Numbered from the stretch's first letter, positions 37,192-46,527 are shown. The stretch: 64,000 bases of DNA from Pseudanabaena sp. ABRG5-3 (GCF_003967015.1 NZ_AP017560.1:4338048-4402047), one strand, 5' to 3'. Numbers and translations are program-made. The notes: a model not told the origin generated them from the sequence alone.

Positions 37192-38832
37192 TTAATGTCC
37201 TGCCATTTTCTGACCAATCTCGGCAAGATCAGCATTAGCACTGGTGCTTTCATAGACAAACTTACCATCACTCATCACCAAAATGCGATCGCTAAGGGTC
37301 AAAATCTCATCGAGATCTTCACTCACTAGTAACACAGCAACACCACGATTACGGGCTTCTACAATTTGATTGTGAATATATTCGACGGCCGCAAAATCTA
37401 GACCGAAGACAGGATTTGCGACGATGAGAAGTTTGATTTGTTCTGCTGAAAGTTCCCTAGCAAGGACAGTACGTTGCACATTTCCACCTGAGAGATTGCC
37501 TACAGGTGTCTCAGGCGAAGGAGTTTTAATCGAGAAAACTTTTATCAAATTCTTGGCAGTTTCGCGAATTGCCTTAAATAAGAGCAGAACCCCACCTTTA
37601 GCTTGAGGCGGACGATCAAAGGTGCGTAACGCTAAATTCTCAGCAACGCTCATATGGGGAACACAGGCATTGCGTAGAGGCTCTTCAGGCAGTGAAAAGA
37701 CTTGATGGCTATACATTTCCTTGCGGGTTGCATAGTAGCGATCGCCATTGACAAAAACTTCACCAGATGTCGGAGTTCTTTGTCCAGAGAGGACTTCTAC
37801 AAATTCGCGTTGTCCATTGCCTGAGACACCTGCAATCCCAACAATTTCACCACTCTTGATTTGTAAGTCTACACCTGCGACAGCTTCTAGACCATTGTCT
37901 TTGTCCGCATGAATATTCCGCACATCAAGAACTATATTTTCCGCAGTAACTTCTGTCTTGGCAACTTGACGTGCTTCTTTAGCTTCACCAAGCATCATCG
38001 CCGCCATATCCGCAACTGATAGTTCTTTAGTGGAACCAGTACCTGCAAATTTGCCCTTACGCAGAACGGTAACATCATCGGCAAAAGCTGTAATCTCGCG
38101 GAATTTGTGACTGATCATCAAGACACTCAAACGTCCTGCGGTTACTTCTTCCCGCAAAAGTCCCAGCACTTCATCAGCTTCCTGAGGCGTTAATACAGAA
38201 GTTGGTTCATCGAGAATGAGAATCCGACTCTTGAGATAAAGCTGTTTGAGAATTTCTAATTTCTGTTTTTGTCCAGCCGCTAGTTGGGAAATAGGAGTAT
38301 TTAAATCAATTTTGAATGGAGCAGATGCCATGAAGGCATCTAATTTTTCGTATTCCTCTTTCCAATTAATGATCGTGGGGGTGTCAGGTCGGACTAGTAA
38401 AAGGTTTTCGGCAACGGTCATCGCTGGTACGACCGTAAAGTGCTGATACACCATCCCAATCCCATAGCCATAGGCATCACGAGGACTGTTAATATCTCGC
38501 GATCGCTTATTAATCAAAATATCACCATGGGTCGCCGCATGAAATCCCATGATGCATTTGACCAAAGTACTTTTACCTGCGCCATTTTCACCGAGTAGCG
38601 CGTGAAAAGTTCCTGGGGCAAGTTTTAGCGATACGTTATCTACTGCGGTAAAAGAGCCAAATTTCTTGGAAATATTTACTAGCTCTAATTCTGGTGGTAA
38701 ATGCGATCGCAAAGCGTCAGCCGAAACACTAGATGGAATAGTCACGGGTGGAATCGACTCTTTCATAGATTCTTCTACAACCAGATTATCAGTAAGATCA
38801 CTTTCAAGATCATCAGGCATCGGTTTTTCCAT
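37192..38832 (-). CDS. ABC transporter ATPase with two nucleotide-binding domains (nucleoside/BMP type)
   Basis: 546 residues, two ABC domains. Domain 1: LLGENGAGKSTLVK (Walker A), SQLAAGQKQKLEILK (signature-like), ILILDEPTSVLTP (Walker B). Domain 2: GIAGVSGNGQREF (degenerate Walker A without Lys-Thr, normal in this class), NLSGGNVQRTVLAREL and LLIVANPVFGLD. This arrangement belongs to importers of sugars or nucleosides/nucleobases. No permease or binding-protein gene is adjacent in the window, so its partners must be elsewhere. It lies between the two cysteine hydrolases. Confidence 0.85.
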   Translation of the reverse strand: MEKPMPDDLESDLTDNLVVEESMKESIPPVTIPSSVSADALRSHLPPELELVNISKKFGSFTAVDNVSLKLAPGTFHALLGENGAGKSTLVKCIMGFHAATHGDILINKRSRDINSPRDAYGYGIGMVYQHFTVVPAMTVAENLLLVRPDTPTIINWKEEYEKLDAFMASAPFKIDLNTPISQLAAGQKQKLEILKQLYLKSRILILDEPTSVLTPQEADEVLGLLREEVTAGRLSVLMISHKFREITAFADDVTVLRKGKFAGTGSTKELSVADMAAMMLGEAKEARQVAKTEVTAENIVLDVRNIHADKDNGLEAVAGVDLQIKSGEIVGIAGVSGNGQREFVEVLSGQRTPTSGEVFVNGDRYYATRKEMYSHQVFSLPEEPLRNACVPHMSVAENLALRTFDRPPQAKGGVLLLFKAIRETAKNLIKVFSIKTPSPETPVGNLSGGNVQRTVLARELSAEQIKLLIVANPVFGLDFAAVEYIHNQIVEARNRGVAVLLVSEDLDEILTLSDRILVMSDGKFVYESTSANADLAEIGQKMAGH

Positions 38833-38866
38833 AGCGGCGCGTATTTAGCACATTTTTTTAATTCAA

Positions 38867-39550
38867 CTAGAAATTTTGTTTAATTGCTGTAGTTAATGCT
38901 TCAGAATCACTAACTGCACCAAAGACACCACCCTGCATTTCGATCATTTTTAGAGCTGCTAAATGATTTCCATAATCAGTTGCCCCAGTACAATCTGATA
39001 GTAGTAGACATTCATAGCCGCGATCGTTGGCATCCCGCATCGTCGTATGTACGCAGACATCGGTGGTAATGCCAGACAAAATAATATTTTGAATACCTTT
39101 GCGTTTTAACAGCAAATCAAGATCGGTGGCATAAAACGAGCCTTTCCCAGGTTTATCGATAATTGGCTCATCGGGCAATGGGTAAAGCTCAGGAATGATA
39201 TCCCACCCTGCTTCGCCTCGCACTAAAATCTTGCCACATGGCCCCTCATCACCGATCCCCGCTCCGATTCTTTGCGATCGCCAGCGCTTGTTTTCTGGCA
39301 AATCCGATAAATCGGGGCGATGACCTTCGCGGGTATGAATAATATGAAAGCCCTTTTCACGAAATAGGGTTAAAACTTTTTTGATTGGCTCAATGGGTGC
39401 TCTGGTTAGTGATAGGTCATAACCCATCTTGTCTACATAACCACCAATACCGCAAAAGTCAGTCTGCATATCAATGATGATCAGTACGGTATTGTCTGGT
39501 CGGAGATCGCCATTATAAGGATAGGGGTAGGGAGTTGCGTTAACGTACAT
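38867..39550 (-). CDS. biuH: Biuret amidohydrolase-like cysteine hydrolase
   Basis: 227 residues. Strikingly like the biuret hydrolase of Rhizobium in phrases throughout: [124 protein letters not shown]. Catalytic Asp27, Lys133 and Cys166, and Gln206, sit where the known enzyme has them. It would turn biuret into allophanate plus ammonia. The allophanate hydrolase needed next is not in this window. Confidence 0.82.
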   Translation of the reverse strand: MYVNATPYPYPYNGDLRPDNTVLIIIDMQTDFCGIGGYVDKMGYDLSLTRAPIEPIKKVLTLFREKGFHIIHTREGHRPDLSDLPENKRWRSQRIGAGIGDEGPCGKILVRGEAGWDIIPELYPLPDEPIIDKPGKGSFYATDLDLLLKRKGIQNIILSGITTDVCVHTTMRDANDRGYECLLLSDCTGATDYGNHLAALKMIEMQGGVFGAVSDSEALTTAIKQNF

Positions 39551-39571
39551 AAATAATTTATGAACTTTCTA

Positions 39572-39676
39572 AATAATTAGTACCAAGAATTACTTATAGT
39601 AGTGAATGTGTTTCTCCGCCGAAGGCGGAGAAACACACCTGAAAAGCACTTTTAGTAATTCTTGCTGCTAATTATT
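39572..39676. mobile_element. MITE-like element with nested hairpin, family C
   Basis: 105 bases. Ends AATAATTAG-N4-AAGAATTACT pair with their complement at 39654-39676 (about 20 of 23). The centre 39607-39637 is a perfect 14-base-arm hairpin (TGTGTTTCTCCGCC, loop GAA). It fills the gap between rca and biuH. A shared TGAAAAGCACT motif also follows the hairpin at 46471. Confidence 0.72.
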
Positions 39677-39711
39677 ACGGATATGGCTAGACGGGACTGT
39701 TACTCAGAAAC

Positions 39712-40605
39712 TTATCGCAGTACCTTGCCCACTGGCATATATTCCTCAACAAGATTACGCTGACTAACCCGATCGCCTTCTGCTAACAAGCGATCGCCTG
39801 CTTCCTTAAGAGTTCTGAGATCGAAACTTGGTGGACGAAATTCAGGTAAAGCTTCGGTGCTATTAACTAAACGCAGTGATAGACGCTCTAAGCCAATTTC
39901 ATATACAAACTTGCGTACCTGCTCATCATAGAGACTTGAGCGCAATGAACCAAAGAAATCAATTGAGCGATCGGGATACATATCCACAAGGCGCTCAATT
40001 TCCCACTGCGGGATATTATCTGGCGCAAAAATGCCACTGACAATCCCAATGCGATCGCTGCGATCTGGTTTCCAATAAAACTTTTCCATGCGACCATCGC
40101 GTACCAACGGCGCATACAAAGTCGAAAAATCATTCCCCGTCACAATAATCGGCACACGCCTGATCGGATTGCTGTCATAGCTACCCGGAAGCTGCACATT
40201 AGTAGGATTATCCGCAATATTCATTAATGTGGCATTAACTAATTGCGTATTCACCGTATATTGCGTTGTACTATCGACCCGTCCAGCCCCTGCATCAATG
40301 TCATTAATCAAGAGCGCACACATTTTGCCCCGCACCTTCACTAACTCGGCAGCTTCTCGATAGCGCATTCTAATTAATCGCGCAGGATCACCCGCATCAG
40401 GGCTTTCCAACTCACCCCCCGACATTCTAATCGGTTCAATACCTAGTTTCTCGAAAGCTAATTCACATTGAAATGACTTACCTTCACCTTTGCCCCCATG
40501 AATACCTAAAATTAGCGGCACATTCACATTTGGCAACTTCATAAAATTCTTGGCAAGATGTACAGCCAATTTATCCAAGAAGCGTGGTGAAATGTAATAA
40601 GACAT
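39712..40605 (-). CDS. rca: Rubisco activase, short form without SSUL domain
   Basis: 297 residues. AAA+ core typical of cyanobacterial Rca: ILGIHGGKGEGKSFQCE (Walker A), MSGGELESPDAGDPARLIR, LINDIDAGAGR (Walker B), VNTQLVNATLMNIADNPTNVQLPGSY and VPIIVTGNDFSTLYAPLVRDGRMEKFYW. Rca remodels inhibited Rubisco with ATP. Most cyanobacterial activases carry a C-terminal Rubisco-small-subunit-like domain for carboxysome targeting; here the protein stops right after the AAA+ part (VEEYMPVGKVLR). Confidence 0.93.
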   Translation of the reverse strand: MSYYISPRFLDKLAVHLAKNFMKLPNVNVPLILGIHGGKGEGKSFQCELAFEKLGIEPIRMSGGELESPDAGDPARLIRMRYREAAELVKVRGKMCALLINDIDAGAGRVDSTTQYTVNTQLVNATLMNIADNPTNVQLPGSYDSNPIRRVPIIVTGNDFSTLYAPLVRDGRMEKFYWKPDRSDRIGIVSGIFAPDNIPQWEIERLVDMYPDRSIDFFGSLRSSLYDEQVRKFVYEIGLERLSLRLVNSTEALPEFRPPSFDLRTLKEAGDRLLAEGDRVSQRNLVEEYMPVGKVLR

Positions 40606-40699
40606 ACAGATTATTTTTGAGAGCTATTAGCAATTTACCTTATCTCAAGGCTATCTTGGAATCTCATTTCTTGATAATCCGTTGACGTAGTTCTGAAGT

Positions 40700-41383
40700 T
40701 CATATTTGTAAAGGGTTTCGAGGATTCGCCCAAAATTCTTGAATTGATTGAACCACTCTAGGATGAGTCCGCAGATCGGAGTGATTTACTCCATTCAAGC
40801 AAACAAAATGAGCGTGTTTGATCTTAGTAGACTCAACCGTAACTATTAGATCCCAGCCGCCGATAATATGCCCTGCGACAACTAATGTCGGAACTACCGC
40901 CGCAATTTTTTCGGCTAAGTATCGTCTATCTTCACTCAGATGTTTAGCCATGCCAATACGAAATCCCCAAGCACTCATAATTTTGGCAACATCTGCACCA
41001 CCAATGGGAGAGCCTAAAAGGATTAAAGATTCAATACGATTCCACCATTCAGGATGGCGAGATAAGACTTCTACCCAAATGACTCCACCAAGTGATGTAG
41101 CAATAATCCGAGCAGGTATATATGGATAATCTTGAAACGTTTGTTCGGCAGATTTAGCTACTTTTTGAATAAGCGGGGCGATCGCAAAATGAGTTTCAAT
41201 AGAAAATCTAAATCTATCTGGTACAAAGGATGGCAAAGAGCCTAGATAAGGGGCAATGATTTTAGATTCTGGGGGAGCAACTTTTTTGGCTAAAGACTCC
41301 ATAGCATAATTGCCGTCACTCATACCATGCTGAGAAAATACGATGAGTTTTGGGTATTGACCTTCCATAGGTGAAATTTCCAT
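40700..41383 (-). CDS. Alpha/beta hydrolase
   Basis: About 227 residues from ATG 41383. Signs of the fold: LIVFSQHGMSDG at the first strand, IIATSLGGVIWVEVLSRHP with nucleophile elbow S-L-G-G (a variant of GxSxG), LILLGSPIGGADV, and HFVCLNGVNHSDLRTHP with the catalytic His. The longer ORF to 41443 adds ~20 residues (ATPFLVLVLIHLVIAIST) that are coded by the adjacent hairpin repeat; a start there is unlikely. Substrate unknown. Confidence 0.78.
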   Translation of the reverse strand: MEISPMEGQYPKLIVFSQHGMSDGNYAMESLAKKVAPPESKIIAPYLGSLPSFVPDRFRFSIETHFAIAPLIQKVAKSAEQTFQDYPYIPARIIATSLGGVIWVEVLSRHPEWWNRIESLILLGSPIGGADVAKIMSAWGFRIGMAKHLSEDRRYLAEKIAAVVPTLVVAGHIIGGWDLIVTVESTKIKHAHFVCLNGVNHSDLRTHPRVVQSIQEFWANPRNPLQI

Positions 41384-41392
41384 TTTTGTAGA

Positions 41393-41520
41393 TATAGCGA
41401 TCACCAAGTGTATTAATACCAAAACTAAAAATGGCGTAGCCATTTTTAGTTTTCAAAACCCAGAATTAAGATTGGCGGCACGAAGCGCCGCCAATCTTAA
41501 TTCTGGGTTTTGATAGTGAC
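41393..41520. repeat. Two adjacent hairpins, half of a family B MITE-like element
   Basis: The left part TATAGCGATCACCAAGTGTA resembles one end of the element at 35859-35975. Then come hairpin 41421-41453 (15-base arms AAAACTAAAAATGGC, loop GTA) and hairpin 41454-41512 (26-base arms, core GGCGGC...GCCGCC with ACGAAGC loop). No matching right end is found. The block runs up to the psbT terminator. Confidence 0.7.
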
Positions 41521-41524
41521 TTCT

Positions 41525-41558
41525 AATAAAAAAGCCCGCCTAGGCGGGCTTTTTTATT
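41525..41558 (-). terminator. Terminator after psbB-psbT
   Basis: A perfect 34-base palindrome, AAAAAAGCCCGCC and complement with flanking A/T, overlapping the psbT stop codon at its right end. T-tracts on both strands. Confidence 0.9.
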
Positions 41559-41671
41559 TACTTCTTATCCTTAGAGCTAGTGGGAACCTTAGGTGGTTCG
41601 CGGAAGAAGATTGCAAAGAAGAACAAACCAATCAAACAAGCGAAAATAAAAGTATAAGTGAGTGCTTCCAT
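41558..41671 (-). CDS. psbT: Photosystem II protein PsbT
   Basis: 37 residues, translated by hand from the minus strand: [18 protein letters not shown] then [15 protein letters not shown] and KDKK. One membrane helix (~3-23) and the conserved FREPPKVP end. PsbT sits at the dimer interface of photosystem II near CP47. It starts 6 bases after the psbB stop, so both are cotranscribed, as is usual. Too short for ordinary ORF lists. Confidence 0.96.
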   Translation of the reverse strand: MEALTYTFIFACLIGLFFFAIFFREPPKVPTSSKDKK

Positions 41672-41677
41672 TGAATT

Positions 41678-43207
41678 TTATGCCTCAACAGCGCGAGTAG
41701 TTTTGTCACCAACCTTTTGGAATGCGCCCCATTCAACTTGCTCTTCGCTAAGTTCTGGGTCAACACCAGCAAACACATCGCGGAACAAGGTACGAGCACC
41801 ATGCCAAATGTGACCAAAGAAGAAGAACAATGCAAATACTGCATGTCCAAAGGTAAACCAACCACGAGGACTAGTACGGAATACACCGTCAGAATTATTC
41901 TTTTCTTGATCGAATTCAAAGATTTCGCCTAGCTGAGCTTGACGAGCATATTTCTTCACAGAAGGTGCATCGGTGAAGGTTTTGCCATTTAACTGACCAC
42001 CGAAGAAGGAGACAGTTACACCAGTTTGCTCAACACTGTACTTAGATTCAGCACGACGGAAAGGAATGTCAGCTCTGACAACGCCATCTTGGTCTTGGAG
42101 AACTACAGGGAAGGTTTCAAAGAAGTTAGGCAAACGACGAACACTGAGTTCACGACCTTCCTTGTCTTTGAAAATGGGATGTCCTTGCCAGCTTTGAGCA
42201 ATACCATCACCATTGTTCATTGGTCCAACGCGGAACAAACCACCTTTAGCAGGGCTGTTACCAACGTAGTCATAGAAAGCAAGTTTGTCGGGGATGGTTG
42301 CCCAAGCTTCTTGCTCACTCAAGCCAGAGTTAACACCAGCTTGGACGCGGCGAGAGATTTCTTGTTGGAAGGCGTTAGTATCCCACTGATAGCGGGTTGG
42401 TCCATATAACTCGATAGGGGTAGCTGCAGAGCCATACCACATGGTTCCAGCAACAACGAATGCTGCAAAGAATACAGCCGCAATACTGCTAGATAGTACG
42501 GTTTCGATGTTACCCATACGCAGCGCTTTGTAAAGACGCTCTGGTGGACGCACGGTCAAGTGGAATAGACCTGCAATGATGCCCACGATACCTGCGGCAA
42601 TGTGGTGAGCAGCGATACCACCAGCATTGAAGGGGTTAAATCCATTGGGTCCCCATTCAGGAGCAACAGGAGCAACATGACCATTCAAGCCATAGGCATC
42701 AGATACCCAGATTCCAGGACCAAATAGTCCTGTTACGTGAAATGCACCGAAGCCAAAGCAGAGTAAACCAGACAAGAAGAGGTGAATACCGAACATTTTA
42801 GGCAAGTCTAAAGCAGGCTCACCTGTGCGAGGATCTCTGAATAGTTCGAGATCCCAGTTTACCCAATGCCAAATAGCAGCTAGGAAGAGTAAACCAGAGA
42901 GGACGATGTGTGCAAGTGCAACACCTTCAAAAGACCAGAAGCCGGGGTCAGCCGTTGAGCCACCTGTGATTGTCCAGCCGCCCCAAGAATTGGTAATACC
43001 AATACGGGTCATGAAAGGCATGACAAACAAACCTTGCCGCCACATGGGGTTGAGGACGGGGTCACTGGGGTCAAAAATTGCTAGCTCGTAAAGTGCCATC
43101 GAGCCTGCCCACCCTGCTACAAGAGCAGTGTGCATCAGGTGCGTGGCAATCAGTCTTCCTGGATCGTTCAGGAGAACTGTATGCACTCGATACCAGGGTA
43201 ATCCCAT
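41678..43207 (-). CDS. psbB: Photosystem II CP47 chlorophyll protein
   Basis: 509 residues, full length. It begins [19 protein letters not shown] and has the six helices with chlorophyll-binding His pairs (for example [68 protein letters not shown]). The large lumenal loop lies at ~255-450. CP47 feeds excitation into the photosystem II core. Followed by psbT. The ~265 bases upstream hold its promoter region; no other gene is seen there. Confidence 0.98.
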   Translation of the reverse strand: MGLPWYRVHTVLLNDPGRLIATHLMHTALVAGWAGSMALYELAIFDPSDPVLNPMWRQGLFVMPFMTRIGITNSWGGWTITGGSTADPGFWSFEGVALAHIVLSGLLFLAAIWHWVNWDLELFRDPRTGEPALDLPKMFGIHLFLSGLLCFGFGAFHVTGLFGPGIWVSDAYGLNGHVAPVAPEWGPNGFNPFNAGGIAAHHIAAGIVGIIAGLFHLTVRPPERLYKALRMGNIETVLSSSIAAVFFAAFVVAGTMWYGSAATPIELYGPTRYQWDTNAFQQEISRRVQAGVNSGLSEQEAWATIPDKLAFYDYVGNSPAKGGLFRVGPMNNGDGIAQSWQGHPIFKDKEGRELSVRRLPNFFETFPVVLQDQDGVVRADIPFRRAESKYSVEQTGVTVSFFGGQLNGKTFTDAPSVKKYARQAQLGEIFEFDQEKNNSDGVFRTSPRGWFTFGHAVFALFFFFGHIWHGARTLFRDVFAGVDPELSEEQVEWGAFQKVGDKTTRAVEA

Positions 43208-43471
43208 TGCAAATGTTCCTTAATCTATGTAGTGAATAAGATCTTAACGATTCTTAATTTTAATTTATGATAATTGATCCTGACTTAGGCGATTACTCAA
43301 ATACTTAAAAGTAATTTAAGCAAATACCTCGATCAGGAAGGTGAAGTCAGTTTGGTTATTTTATTCGTAACACAATAATAAACTATTCCTTCCGATTGAT
43401 TGCTCGATCGCTATATTAAAAATCAGCAAAATTCCAATTTGCGCTGCATCAATGTTGGATTTAGGTTGGAT

Positions 43472-44632
43472 TTAGGGACGATAAATGCGTTTTGGTAGGT
43501 GCGATCGCGATATTTCGATCGCTAAATCAACGGGTGGATGGGCTCTATTTATATGATCACCATTTATGAAATTTATTGGATCTCCTAAAAGGCGATCGCT
43601 TGTTTTGTGGTCTCCAAGCAGGCGGGGCAAAAACAGTTCAGGATGTAGCGCCTTCCAGAAATATTCGACAAATTGGGTAATTTCGCGATCGCTCATGCCT
43701 GTTTTGCCAGATGCAATTAATTTATGTTCGGCTTCCAGTCGCCATTGCAAGCTGTATTGGTAATCTTCAGGGACAAGCACAATTAAGCTATCGAGATAAT
43801 CCCAGAGAGGCAGGTAGTTGTATAAGTTGGCGTTACATTCAAGGGCAAATTCGCGATCGCTCTCCGATAAAATGGGCGGGACAAAATTGCGAAATGCTGA
43901 AATTGGCAAGGGGCGCATCCCCACAAACCAACCCTCAAACAAGACAATATCTGCACCATAGGAAATTTCAGAATCAATGCGATCGCCTGCACCATTGTGC
44001 AAAGACTTGTCAAAACGGGGGATAGCAATTGGTTGAGGCTGGTCTGGATGGCGATCGCGCAATTGCTGCAAAACCTGAAGCCCTAGATCCACATCATGGG
44101 TATTGGGGGGACCACGCCAAATTAGATCGGGACGACGCTCTCGTAATTTTTGGCGATCGGCATAGGTTTTATATAAATCATCAAGAGAAATACTTAACAA
44201 GGTTTTGTCAAGATGCTTTAGCAGGATATTTAAGATTAGTCCTAAAGTTGTTTTGCCTGTACCCTGACCTCCTAGTAAACCTTGAATCAATGGTCTTCCT
44301 AGTTTTTGTTGCTGAATGCCAAGATTTTGAGCAAGAGGAATCCAGTAATGCCAAAGCAGAGTAAATACATCCGAGGGATGATCTAGCTGGATATTTTTCC
44401 CTGTAATAACCTGTGAAATTTCTGAGTAAGCTCGATGTAATAGGCGTGATCGCTGATTAATAATCGTGTCAATTTCACTAGCTGTTAACCTGACTAAATT
44501 ATTGCTATCTATGGCTTGTAGGCGATTATTAGTTTCCAGTAAATCCTGTTTGAGCAAATTAAAATCCTGCTCAGATAGGCGATCGCCATGCCCAATTAGT
44601 TCAATAATTCTTATAAGTTGATTTTCAATCAT
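43472..44632 (-). CDS. glyK: D-glycerate 3-kinase
   Basis: About 386 residues from ATG 44632 (a TTG four codons upstream is less likely). P-loop kinase: QGLLGGQGTGKTTLGLIL (Walker A, ~111-128), ISLDDLYKTYADRQKLRERRPDLIWRGPPNTHDVDLG, IPRFDKSLHNGAGDR, ADIVLFEGWFVGMRPLP and LEAEHKL. It is the plant/cyanobacterial GLYK that turns glycerate into 3-phosphoglycerate, the last step of photorespiration. Rca nearby serves the same pathway. Confidence 0.93.
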   Translation of the reverse strand: MIENQLIRIIELIGHGDRLSEQDFNLLKQDLLETNNRLQAIDSNNLVRLTASEIDTIINQRSRLLHRAYSEISQVITGKNIQLDHPSDVFTLLWHYWIPLAQNLGIQQQKLGRPLIQGLLGGQGTGKTTLGLILNILLKHLDKTLLSISLDDLYKTYADRQKLRERRPDLIWRGPPNTHDVDLGLQVLQQLRDRHPDQPQPIAIPRFDKSLHNGAGDRIDSEISYGADIVLFEGWFVGMRPLPISAFRNFVPPILSESDREFALECNANLYNYLPLWDYLDSLIVLVPEDYQYSLQWRLEAEHKLIASGKTGMSDREITQFVEYFWKALHPELFLPRLLGDHKTSDRLLGDPINFINGDHINRAHPPVDLAIEISRSHLPKRIYRP

Positions 44633-44842
44633 TTCCTTATCCAATCAGGCATCTGCATGATTTACGACTTAGTACGGCTATACAGATTACAAATTTACAA
44701 AAATTAAGCTGTTAATTAACAATTATTTAACATAGAATATTATCGTGAGTAATTATACGCAGGCTCCTCCACAAAAACTACATATAATTACTGACAATCC
44801 AACACTAGTTAGATACATTACTAAACAGAAAAAATTACGACT

Positions 44843-45247
44843 ATGAATTTGAAAGCTCTTTTGATCGTTGCAAGCCTTGGCTTATCTGCTGGTCTAGTTT
44901 CTTGTGCTTCTGAAACTCCTGCTCCTACTTCTACCCCAGCAGCTACAACTGCTCCTACTGCAAAGCCCGCAGCGACAACTCCTGCTGCTGATGCTACCAA
45001 GGACAAGGCTAAGGATGCTAAGCCTGCTGATGCAACCAAGACCGATGCTAAGCCTGCTGATGCAACTAAGACTGATGCTACCAAGTCTGATGCTAAGCCT
45101 GCTGATAAGGATAAGGCTGATGCAACTAAGACTGACGCTACCAAGACCGATGCTAAGCCTGCTGATGCTACCAAGTCTGATGCTAAGCCTGCTGACGCTA
45201 CCAAGACCGATGCTAAGCCTGCTGACGCTACCAAAAAGCCTCAATAG
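44843..45247 (+). CDS. Repetitive Ala/Lys/Asp/Thr-rich lipoprotein
   Basis: 134 residues. Signal peptide with lipobox LVSC (Cys21), so a lipid-anchored protein processed by Lgt, Lsp and Lnt (lnt at 17381). The rest is low complexity: an Ala/Thr/Pro stretch, then many copies of DAKPADATKT-like decapeptides alternating with KSDAKPAD. The DNA is correspondingly repetitive, so copy number may vary. No domain is recognised. ATG chosen because it gives the signal peptide. Confidence 0.75.
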   Translation: MNLKALLIVASLGLSAGLVSCASETPAPTSTPAATTAPTAKPAATTPAADATKDKAKDAKPADATKTDAKPADATKTDATKSDAKPADKDKADATKTDATKTDAKPADATKSDAKPADATKTDAKPADATKKPQ

Positions 45248-45272
45248 TTTTTAGTTCATTTAATTTAACTAA

Positions 45273-45303
45273 ATGAAAAAGGGCGCTAAGCGCCCTTTTT
45301 CAT
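45273..45303 (+). terminator. Terminator after the lipoprotein gene
   Basis: Arms ATGAAAAAGGGCGC and GCGCCCTTTTTCAT with loop TAA, 25 bases past the stop. The second IS copy is inserted 16 bases further on. Confidence 0.88.
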
Positions 45304-45319
45304 GTTTTATGGATTTTAT

Positions 45320-46460
45320 CTTAGTACAGGACAAAAAGTTGCAAAAGTAGAGAGGAAGGGGTTTTATAAAAGATAACCACATCACAAATAAAACCCCTGT
45401 GAAAGAGATTAACCTATTTCGCGAAAAGTTGCATGAGCATCTGCAATGGAATGGAGCAAGACTAGCATTTGTATCGATGTTCTTGATTGCACTAATGCGA
45501 GTAAAGACAGTAAACCTAACCGAAATCGCTACAGGATTTAGTGGTAAAGCCAAAGTCGAATCGCACTATAAGCGGTTACAGAGATTTTTTCGAGAGTTTG
45601 AAGTGGACTATGAAAGCATCGCTTTAATGGTCGTCAAAGTGATGAAAATACCCGAACCATGGGTAATTTCCATCGACCGCACCGATTGGAAATTCGGCAA
45701 GATGGTGTTTAATGTGCTGACCTTGGGAGTAGTGCATCACGGTATCGCCTTCCCGTTGGTATGGATGATGCTGGACAAAAAAGGTAACTCGAACACCCGT
45801 GAACGATGTGAATTGTGTAATCGATTTCTGGAAATATTTGGAGACGGCAAAATCGACTTTTTGACCGCAGACCGTGAATTTGTGGGGGAAGAATGGTTTG
45901 ATTACTTGCTTTGTGACCCATCTACCCGTTTTCGTATCCGTATTCGCAAAAACACCTTGCTTGATGATGGGCAGAAACAACTACGGGCTGATGTTTGTTT
46001 CCAAGATCTCCAAGTTGGTCAATCAAAAGTATTGTCCAAGCCCAGACTAGTTTGGCAACATTGGCTTTATATTGCGGCTATGCGTCTTGATGATGGTGAT
46101 TTGTTAATTGTTGCCACTGCTCATGACCATAATAGGGCTATTGCTGACTATGCTAAGCGTTGGGCGATTGAGACTTTATTTGGGTGTTTTAAATCTCGTG
46201 GCTTTTGTTTGGAGGCTACTCACATTCAACACCCTGAACGCCTTTCTAAACTTATTGCTTTACTAACTCTGGCTTTATGTTGGGCTTTTTCTTCTGGGCT
46301 TTGGCTTGCTCAAATCAATCCCCTCAAACCTAAAAAACATGGTCGCTTACCTAAAAGTATTTTTCGTCTTGGTTTTGATTTCCTGCGTCACTTCATCTTT
46401 GACTTACATCTCAATTCCCAAGCCTTCTTTAACTCCATTAAATTTTTGTCCTGTACTTAG
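45320..46460 (+). mobile_element. IS4-type insertion sequence, copy 2 (1141 bp)
   Basis: Same ends (CTTAGTACAGG ... CCTGTACTTAG) and the same 1141-base length as copy 1 at 12422-13562, but opposite orientation. The two are ~32 kb apart as inverted copies. Confidence 0.95.
45399..46460 (+). CDS. IS4-family transposase (copy 2)
   Basis: 353 residues, identical in protein sequence to copy 1. GTG start; DDE residues and the Y-x2-R-x3-E-x6-K signature intact; the stop TAG is the last three bases of the element. Confidence 0.95.
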   Translation: MKEINLFREKLHEHLQWNGARLAFVSMFLIALMRVKTVNLTEIATGFSGKAKVESHYKRLQRFFREFEVDYESIALMVVKVMKIPEPWVISIDRTDWKFGKMVFNVLTLGVVHHGIAFPLVWMMLDKKGNSNTRERCELCNRFLEIFGDGKIDFLTADREFVGEEWFDYLLCDPSTRFRIRIRKNTLLDDGQKQLRADVCFQDLQVGQSKVLSKPRLVWQHWLYIAAMRLDDGDLLIVATAHDHNRAIADYAKRWAIETLFGCFKSRGFCLEATHIQHPERLSKLIALLTLALCWAFSSGLWLAQINPLKPKKHGRLPKSIFRLGFDFLRHFIFDLHLNSQAFFNSIKFLSCT

Positions 46461-46470
46461 GGATTTTATT

Positions 46471-46527
46471 TGAAATACAGGGAGTTGTGTCCCCGCCGAA
46501 TGCGGGGACACAACTCCCTGTATTTCA
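46471..46527. repeat. Long perfect hairpin next to IS copy 2
   Basis: Arms of 26 bases (TGAAATACAGGGAGTTGTGT..., ending CCCCGC) pair perfectly around CGAAT. It begins 2 bases after the right target duplication. TGAAAAGCACT follows at about 46534, as in the element at 39572-39676. Confidence 0.75.

Larger units (their letters stand above)
45311..46469. repeat. 9-bp target duplication flanking IS copy 2
   Basis: GGATTTTAT at 45311-45319 and again at 46461-46469, directly outside the element ends. Removing the element and one copy restores a continuous sequence between terminator and hairpin. Confidence 0.9.

Noticed and set aside
41383-41443. Signal peptide on the alpha/beta hydrolase
   Set aside because: The hydrophobic stretch is coded by the adjoining hairpin repeat, and the domain begins cleanly at the ATG at 41383.
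44821-45234. Several long frames in all readings of the repetitive lipoprotein gene
   Set aside because: The short period of the repeat keeps all frames open. Only the frame with signal peptide and lipobox makes a sensible protein.
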